Positions 5,492 through 9,743 of a stretch of 9,743 nt of DNA are shown here, piece by piece. Source of the DNA: Candidatus Cloacimonadota bacterium (GTDB taxonomy: Bacteria > Cloacimonadota > Cloacimonadia > Cloacimonadales > Cloacimonadaceae); NCBI GenBank assembly GCA_028681035.1, contig JAQUJJ010000134.1, positions 1-9,743 of the forward strand. The letters run 5' to 3'. Numbering within the stretch: position 1 is the first letter of the stretch; the number at the start of each line of letters is the position of its first letter. A model generated the notes under the pieces. It had not been told where the DNA came from. It saw only the letters and a list, made by a program, of their open reading frames with translations, and made no database searches. The position numbers and the translations under genes are program-made.

Positions 5492-6027
5492 TTTATTATC
5501 CTTGCCTTTTCCAAAGCTTTGTAGGTTCCATAAGCCAAATAGCCTCCCATAATGCCAGAAGCGGTTGCGAAGGCGAAATTAACCCCCACCATAAAGGCAG
5601 GGAGTTTAAAGAATATCACGGCAGTGGTTAGCGAACCTGTAACGTTTGCCACCACGCCTAAGGTTAAGTGAGTAATCAGCTTCTGCCTATGCTTAAGCAG
5701 ATAAAACACAATATCCACCAAAATGCCCGGCAAGCTGTAACTAATAAGAGAAAAGGCACCTTGTTTACCCGCCATGCCCACCAGCAGCACCAATACTGCT
5801 TGCAGCACACCAAACACCGTGCCTGTGTAACGTTTGTTTACAATGGTTACGGCAAGCACCAGCCACATCATGTAGAAACCTCCTGCAAGCGAGCCACCGG
5901 GTATGCCTAGTGGAGTGGAGATAAACTTCGAGATGGGTCCCACAATCGGCTTCACGGCTATGCCCAAAGCTGCTATGGAGGCGATGATTATCAAATCTGC
6001 CGCGCTAAACTTCTTCATTACGTTCAT
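5488..6027 (-). CDS. ECF transporter S component, substrate unknown
   Basis: A 179-aa, six-helix membrane protein of the size expected for ECF substrate-binding (S) subunits. Hydrophobic segments lie near 9-29, 45-63, 68-85, 92-111, 117-139 and 146-170. The N-terminal AADLIIIASIAALGIAVKP and the small-residue-rich helix (IAALGIAV) are typical of S-subunit contacts with EcfT. PLGIPGGSLAGGFYMMW (39-55) is the most family-specific stretch and matches my memory of Clostridial S components of unassigned substrate that sit beside sulfite-oxidase-fold proteins. It lies four nt after the deaminase gene and shares ATGA with the accessory gene, while both ATPases and EcfT follow, so this is a dedicated group I ECF system. 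ATG at 6027 or 6018 are both possible starts, and neither has a strong Shine-Dalgarno. No riboswitch lies upstream to hint at the vitamin. Confidence 0.82.
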   Translation of the reverse strand: MNVMKKFSAADLIIIASIAALGIAVKPIVGPISKFISTPLGIPGGSLAGGFYMMWLVLAVTIVNKRYTGTVFGVLQAVLVLLVGMAGKQGAFSLISYSLPGILVDIVFYLLKHRQKLITHLTLGVVANVTGSLTTAVIFFKLPAFMVGVNFAFATASGIMGGYLAYGTYKALEKARIIK

Positions 6028-6031
6028 AGTG

Positions 6032-6508
6032 TTATATCAACTTCTTTGATTCATTCGTGGCGGGTGTAAACTGCATAAGCTCCACACCTGCCTCTTTGAA
6101 AAGCTGCTCTCCCAGAGCATCGGGATATGCCTCGCTGATAAACACCATCTTTATCTCGGCATTGATAATAAGACGGGCACATATGCTACAGGGCTGATGA
6201 GTGCAATACAGCGATGCGCCACGTGTGGAAGAGCCGTTTATCGCAGCTTGGATGATGGCATTCTGTTCGGCATGCACACCTCTGCAAAGCTCGTGCTTCT
6301 GCCCTGAGGGAACCTTTAGTTGCTCTCTAAGGCAACCAACCTCTGCACAATGCGGAACACCTTTGGGGCTTCCGTTATAGCCTGTGGAGATAATCTGATT
6401 GTCTCGCACCAGCACAGCTCCCACTGCACGTCTTAAACAGGTGCTACGCTTTGAGGCAAGGTATGCCATTTCCATGAAATACTGCTGCCAGGACGGTCGC
6501 TTATCCAT
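6032..6508 (-). CDS. dCMP deaminase family protein (zinc cytidine/deoxycytidylate deaminase fold)
   Basis: A 158-aa protein with the full zinc deaminase motif: HAE (H79, E81) and PCSIC (C107, C110). Extra residues C54, C59 and C75 (HCAEVGC...LCRGVHAE) resemble the structural zinc site of dCMP deaminases. The N-terminal [24 protein letters not shown] and [10 protein letters not shown] segments are typical of dCMP deaminase and the ComE operon protein 2 group. The expected reaction is deamination of dCMP to dUMP, feeding thymidylate synthesis, in the cytoplasm. The ATG at 6508 is preceded by GAGG about 6 nt upstream and by a TTGACA promoter candidate. It leads the operon for the ECF transporter. 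The link with transport may be simple co-transcription; a link to import of a nucleoside or related compound is only a guess. Activity on free cytidine or another pyrimidine cannot be excluded. Confidence 0.9.
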   Translation of the reverse strand: MDKRPSWQQYFMEMAYLASKRSTCLRRAVGAVLVRDNQIISTGYNGSPKGVPHCAEVGCLREQLKVPSGQKHELCRGVHAEQNAIIQAAINGSSTRGASLYCTHQPCSICARLIINAEIKMVFISEAYPDALGEQLFKEAGVELMQFTPATNESKKLI

Positions 6509-6538
6509 TACTACCTCTTCAATAAGTAATCAAAAAGC

Positions 6539-6567
6539 ATGCTTTTAAGCAGACGTGTTTCTGTCAA
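6539..6567 (-). promoter_or_regulatory. Putative promoter of the deaminase/ECF operon, overlapping a palindrome
   Basis: On the minus strand TTGACA (6567-6562) is followed after 17 nt by AAGCAT (6544-6539), a weak -10. Transcription would start near 6532, giving a leader of about 25 nt. The -10 is buried in a perfect 14-bp palindrome, AAAAGCATGCTTTT (6533-6546), which could be an operator. The promoter of the neighbouring lipoprotein gene has GCATGC at exactly the same distance from its TTGACA. The leader is too short to hold a riboswitch. Confidence 0.4.
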
Positions 6568-6606
6568 GATAAGCCATAGCGAGCTTTTATGCGCTGTCTA
6601 ATTAGT

Positions 6607-7365
6607 CTATTGGATGTGGGTTTGGATTATCGAAATAACTTCACCGCTATCCATCAATTCTTTTAGTGCCTGATTGATTTTATCATTAAGTTCAGCACCT
6701 TTAGGCATAGCGATACCATAGTTTTCATTGGTTTCAATCTTATTTATTATGCTTATGGGTTTCTGTTGGGCATAGCCTTGGGCAGCGCTATCGTCGATAA
6801 TCACAAAGTCTATTTTAGCATTAAGCAAATCTGTAATAGCTTCTACATTTGTAAGATACACCCTCAAGTTGTCTTTGGGCATCAACCCTTTATCCACATA
6901 GTTTTCCGCTAAGTATTTGTGACCAGTAGTGCTGCTCAATGCGCCAACCTTAAACTTACCTAAGTCTTCAATCTTAGCCAAAGTCTTCTTGCTATCTGAG
7001 GCAGCGATAATCACCTGATTTACAACATAATAGGGCTGAGAAAAATCCACCTGCGCCTTGCGTTCATCGGTTATGCTGATGGCAGAAAGGGCAAAATCAA
7101 TCTTCTTAGAGTTTAGCGAAGGAATAAGCGTATCGAAATCCATGTCTATAATCTCGAATTCCATATCCAGCTTATTGGCTATCTGCCGTGCTAAATCCAT
7201 ATCCACCCCCACGAAACTATCACCTACTTTGGATTCGAAAGGCGGGTATTCGGCATTGGTGCCGATGCGCAGAACCTTGGCTTGTTTCTTTCCGCAAGCA
7301 GTGATGCCAAACACCAAAACAAGCACCACTAATAGGCATAACACAATTTTAAAACTAGCTTTCAT
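6607..7365 (-). CDS. Amino-acid-type ABC transporter substrate-binding lipoprotein
   Basis: A family 3 extracellular solute-binding protein (SBP_bac_3) for polar amino acids. I start it at the ATG at 7365 (252 aa): it has GGAG at the right distance and yields a classic MKASFK signal, while the in-frame ATG at 7377 has no ribosome binding site. Signal peptide 1-23 ends in the lipobox ITAC, with lipidated C24. Typical family features are VLRIGTNAEYPPFE (31-44), GVDMDLARQIANKL (53-66), TDERKAQVDFSQPYY (99-113; the arginine usually holds the ligand carboxylate) and IIDDSAA (189-195; an aspartate usually holds the amino group). These favour an intact L-amino-acid site, although the specificity is not readable. 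No permease or ATPase gene lies nearby in the window, so it must use a transporter encoded elsewhere or beyond what is seen. It has its own promoter and lies upstream of the deaminase operon in the same direction. Confidence 0.92.
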   Translation of the reverse strand: MKASFKIVLCLLVVLVLVFGITACGKKQAKVLRIGTNAEYPPFESKVGDSFVGVDMDLARQIANKLDMEFEIIDMDFDTLIPSLNSKKIDFALSAISITDERKAQVDFSQPYYVVNQVIIAASDSKKTLAKIEDLGKFKVGALSSTTGHKYLAENYVDKGLMPKDNLRVYLTNVEAITDLLNAKIDFVIIDDSAAQGYAQQKPISIINKIETNENYGIAMPKGAELNDKINQALKELMDSGEVISIIQTHIQ

Positions 7366-7398
7366 ATCTAACTCCATAAATAAAATGTAATGCTTGGC

Positions 7399-7427
7399 AT
7401 GCTATGTAATAGCCGATTGTATGTCAA
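7399..7427 (-). promoter_or_regulatory. Putative promoter of the substrate-binding lipoprotein gene
   Basis: On the minus strand TTGACA (7427-7422), a 17-nt spacer and TAGCAT (7404-7399) make a good sigma70-like promoter, with four of six matches at -10. The predicted transcript begins near 7392 and reaches the chosen ATG at 7365 after about 27 nt. This supports the inner start codon, because a start at 7377 would leave only about 15 nt and no Shine-Dalgarno. Confidence 0.55.
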
Positions 7428-7483
7428 GCAAGAAATCACTTGTCTGATAAAATAGAGGCTGTTTCTCCCTACAGACTTATTTC

Positions 7484-7489
7484 TATAAT
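7484..7489 (+). promoter_or_regulatory. Possible -10 element for the M1 peptidase gene
   Basis: A perfect TATAAT lies at 7484-7489, about 96 nt before the peptidase ATG. No good -35 is found at 16-18 nt upstream (the candidates read TTTCTC, GTTTCT and TGTTTC), so the call is weak. An alternative weak pair, TTGGAT (7511-7516) with TAGGGT (7534-7539), would give a shorter leader. The 7378-7584 stretch is the shared divergent regulatory region of the lipoprotein and peptidase genes. Confidence 0.25.
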
Positions 7490-7584
7490 AGTGGAAACAT
7501 ATTTGCATGCTTGGATATTGAGTATAGCCGACATAGGGTTGCTTATTGGACTCGCCCAATGTGGAGGCTTGCATAGGAGAGAAC

Positions 7585-9743
7585 ATGAACTGTATCACAA
7601 AGTGTATTTGGCTTGTTGTTATATTGTTATCTATTGCGATTGCTTTGTCTGCGCAGCCGGAATGGAGTGCCAGCCCGTCCCGCAAGCATCTACAAGAAAC
7701 ACCGCTATCGATTTATGAACCCGCCCGGGCGGATTCTGCCCATGGCTTTGATGTGCAGAAGTATGAGATAAGCCTATCAATCGATGATATCAGCCACTTT
7801 ATAGAGGGGAATGTACTTGCCACTGTAAACGCAGTTACTGCCCTAAGCTCTATCAATTACGAATTTGTAGGCTTAACTGTTTCCAGTGTAAAGGTAAACG
7901 GTCAGGTTGCCACATACACCCACGCAGGGGGTATTCTAGCTATCGCTGCTAACATCCCTATCGGACAGCAATTCACCACACAAGTATTTTATAGCGGTGT
8001 GCCACAGCTTTCTGCCAATTCTTACCATTTGGGTATGATGTTTAGTACGAATTCTGTGTTTACCATTACCGATCCAGATGCTGCACGTAATTGGTTTCCT
8101 TGCTACGACCATCCTTGGGACAAGGCGATAGTAGATTTGCATATCACCATGCGCAGCGATTGGAAAGTGGCTGCTAACGGACTGCGGGCTTCAATTGTGG
8201 ATAACGGCAATGGCACCTCCACCACGCACTGGTTGGGGAGCAATCCCATGACTACCTACTTGGTGTGTATCACCGCCGGACCCTATGTAGAGATAAACCA
8301 AAGCGTGTCTGAATTGAACAACCTTCCTATCCAGAACTTTGTAATGCAAAGCCAATATAACAATGCCCTAAATGACCTTCAGAATGTACCGGAGATGATT
8401 AGCTATTTCTCCAGTATCTTTGGCGACTATCCTTTCGAGAAGTATGGGCATGCAACGGTGAATATGAGCACTTATAGTGCAATGGAGCACCAAACCATGA
8501 CCACGCTTGGGAACTATATCTTAAACGGAACCCAAAGCTACGAACCCACCATTGCCCACGAGCTGGCACATCAATGGTTCGGCAATGCGGTAAGTTTTTT
8601 AACCTTCAAGGACGTGTGGCTTTCCGAAGGCTTTGCCACTTATAGTGAGCACTTGTGGACAGATAAACGCTTTGGCTGGCAAGCAGCCTGCAACTATGTT
8701 ACTTCCAGCTATCATCAGTATTACATAAGCTGGGAAAATAGCAACGGGGCGCCAAGCATATACAATCCCAGCTTTTACAACTATTTCTCGCCACCCTCAT
8801 ACGAAAAGTCCGCTTCTGTACTACACATGTTGCGCCTCAAGATTGGCAACGATAACTTCTTCCAGCTATTGCAACAATGGTTTGCCACATATAAGCATAG
8901 CAATGCAGTTACCGCAGAATTCCAAGCTATGGCAGAGCAGATTAGCGGGCAGGATTTGCAGCAGTTCTTCAGCCAATGGATATATGGAACGGGCATCCCT
9001 TCCGTGGAGTATAGTGTGTGGCAGGCAGAGGATATTTCCCGCGTGAAGATTGTGGCGAAGACCACTTCCCCAACCGTCACGCCTTTTTACGTGGAACTGC
9101 CTTTCAGGTTTAGCTGCGGCGAAACGGCGGATTCACTGCTGGTCTTTGCTTCCCCGCAGGGACAGGCGACTGAGTTTTTATACGGAAACCCGCTGCAAGA
9201 CTGCACCATCACTGCAAACTTTAACGACTGGGCATTGCTAAGGCAGTTAAGCGAAAAAAAGCCGATGTTGGCGGAATGTTTGGCATCAAATAGCTCGGTG
9301 TTGCTTTCATGGAATGCGTTTATTAACGGTTCGGATGCGGGATATCTAGTCTATCGCCGCATGAATAATGGCGGCAGCCCTTGGGAAATTCTCACAGATG
9401 CACCAATAACGGAGCTATCCTATATGGACAGTACTCCACTTAATAACGTCGCCTACCAATATGCCATAGCGGTGGTGGACACAGCGGGATATGTGTCTCA
9501 ACTTTCCAATACGGAAACTGCCACACCGATGGGTTTTAGTTTCGCTTACGATCTGCTGTTGGTGGATGAAACCCGTGACGGAACAGGAACCGCAATAAGC
9601 CCCAGCGATGTGCAGGTGGACAATTTCTACTACTCTGCTGTAGAGCCGATAGAATATGGTGTTTGGGATTGCAATACGCAGGGCTTGCCTTTGCTTAGCA
9701 CTTTGGGCATGTATAAGGCAGTGCTGTGGTATGCGGACGACTT
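7585..9743 (+). CDS. Secreted M1 family zinc metallopeptidase with fibronectin type III domain (3' end outside window)
   Basis: The frame opens at the ATG at 7585, five nt after AGGAG (7575-7579), and stays open to the window edge (719 codons seen). Residues 1-23 form a signal peptide (IAIALSA, then Q). An N-terminal beta-domain (about 55-200) is followed by the catalytic thermolysin-like domain. This has SAMEH (298-302), corresponding to the GxMEN exopeptidase loop with H in place of N; zinc motif HELAH (325-329) with the third ligand E348 in WLSEGFATY; and Y406 in SYEKSASVLHML, the likely transition-state tyrosine. FFSQWIYGTGIPSVEY (about 462-477) ends the catalytic core. A short beta-domain follows, then a fibronectin type III domain (about 560-647). 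The next segment, LLLVDETRDGTGTAISPSD...YKAVLWYADD, looks like the start of a Rossmann-like or glutamine-amidotransferase-like module. The enzyme should cleave N-terminal residues from peptides outside the cytoplasm. Any C-terminal sorting domain would lie beyond the window. Confidence 0.93.
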   Translation, partial: MNCITKCIWLVVILLSIAIALSAQPEWSASPSRKHLQETPLSIYEPARADSAHGFDVQKYEISLSIDDISHFIEGNVLATVNAVTALSSINYEFVGLTVSSVKVNGQVATYTHAGGILAIAANIPIGQQFTTQVFYSGVPQLSANSYHLGMMFSTNSVFTITDPDAARNWFPCYDHPWDKAIVDLHITMRSDWKVAANGLRASIVDNGNGTSTTHWLGSNPMTTYLVCITAGPYVEINQSVSELNNLPIQNFVMQSQYNNALNDLQNVPEMISYFSSIFGDYPFEKYGHATVNMSTYSAMEHQTMTTLGNYILNGTQSYEPTIAHELAHQWFGNAVSFLTFKDVWLSEGFATYSEHLWTDKRFGWQAACNYVTSSYHQYYISWENSNGAPSIYNPSFYNYFSPPSYEKSASVLHMLRLKIGNDNFFQLLQQWFATYKHSNAVTAEFQAMAEQISGQDLQQFFSQWIYGTGIPSVEYSVWQAEDISRVKIVAKTTSPTVTPFYVELPFRFSCGETADSLLVFASPQGQATEFLYGNPLQDCTITANFNDWALLRQLSEKKPMLAECLASNSSVLLSWNAFINGSDAGYLVYRRMNNGGSPWEILTDAPITELSYMDSTPLNNVAYQYAIAVVDTAGYVSQLSNTETATPMGFSFAYDLLLVDETRDGTGTAISPSDVQVDNFYYSAVEPIEYGVWDCNTQGLPLLSTLGMYKAVLWYADD

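Noticed and set aside
6509..6606. Riboswitch controlling the ECF operon
   Set aside because: The gap is 98 nt and the predicted leader about 25 nt. No conserved box of a thiamine, FMN or cobalamin riboswitch can be seen.
7368..7718. Overlapping small frames on both strands between the lipoprotein and peptidase genes
   Set aside because: They cover the divergent promoter region and the start of the peptidase, have no Shine-Dalgarno sequences and show no protein-like pattern.

Overview
The window looks like chromosomal DNA of a Gram-negative-type anaerobe, most plausibly a member of Cloacimonadota (Cloacimonas-like). I base this on the style of the secreted M1 peptidase (signal peptide, catalytic domain, fibronectin type III domain, further beta-rich or Rossmann-like C-terminus), the amino-acid-binding lipoprotein, and intergenic regions full of short hairpin repeats. 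The phylum is an inference from recall, not a search result. Base composition looks like mid-40s %GC, judged by eye.

Layout. Positions 1-550 hold no convincing gene. They contain a C-rich (minus-strand G-rich) tract, three copies of a 24-bp stem-loop repeat, a 17-bp tandem repeat, a 25-bp-arm inverted repeat and a likely promoter. At 551-2245 (+) lies a gene for a 564-aa membrane-anchored protein of unknown function, with three N-terminal membrane segments, possible PepSY-like stretches and an OB-like C-terminus. Positions 2246-2587 form a convergent intergenic region with a fourth copy of the 24-bp repeat, a degenerate CACAGAG-type repeat, a REP-like hairpin and a hairpin just past the end of the minus-strand operon.

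Positions 6508-2588 (-) form one tightly packed operon. Its order is a dCMP deaminase-like enzyme, an ECF transporter S component, a periplasmic sulfite-oxidase-fold-like protein split by an apparent one-base frameshift, two short ECF ATPases, and the EcfT transmembrane coupling protein. Neighbouring frames touch or overlap by 1 to 14 nt, except at the frameshift. This is a complete ECF importer (S + A + A' + T) with a dedicated periplasmic accessory protein. The substrate cannot be assigned, and no riboswitch is visible upstream.

At 7365-6607 (-) an amino-acid-type substrate-binding lipoprotein stands without permease or ATPase. Divergent from it, from 7585 to the right edge (+), is a secreted M1 zinc metallopeptidase whose 3' end is cut off by the window. 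Peptide hydrolysis by the M1 enzyme and amino-acid capture by the lipoprotein would fit a peptide- and amino-acid-using lifestyle.

Three consensus TTGACA hexamers lie 55-62 nt upstream of three chosen start codons (551, 6508, 7365). This supports those starts and implies short leaders. The most notable points are the frameshifted accessory gene with an internal duplication and no molybdenum-ligand cysteine motif, the asymmetric ATPase pair, and a 24-bp hairpin repeat family whose copies show compensatory stem changes.
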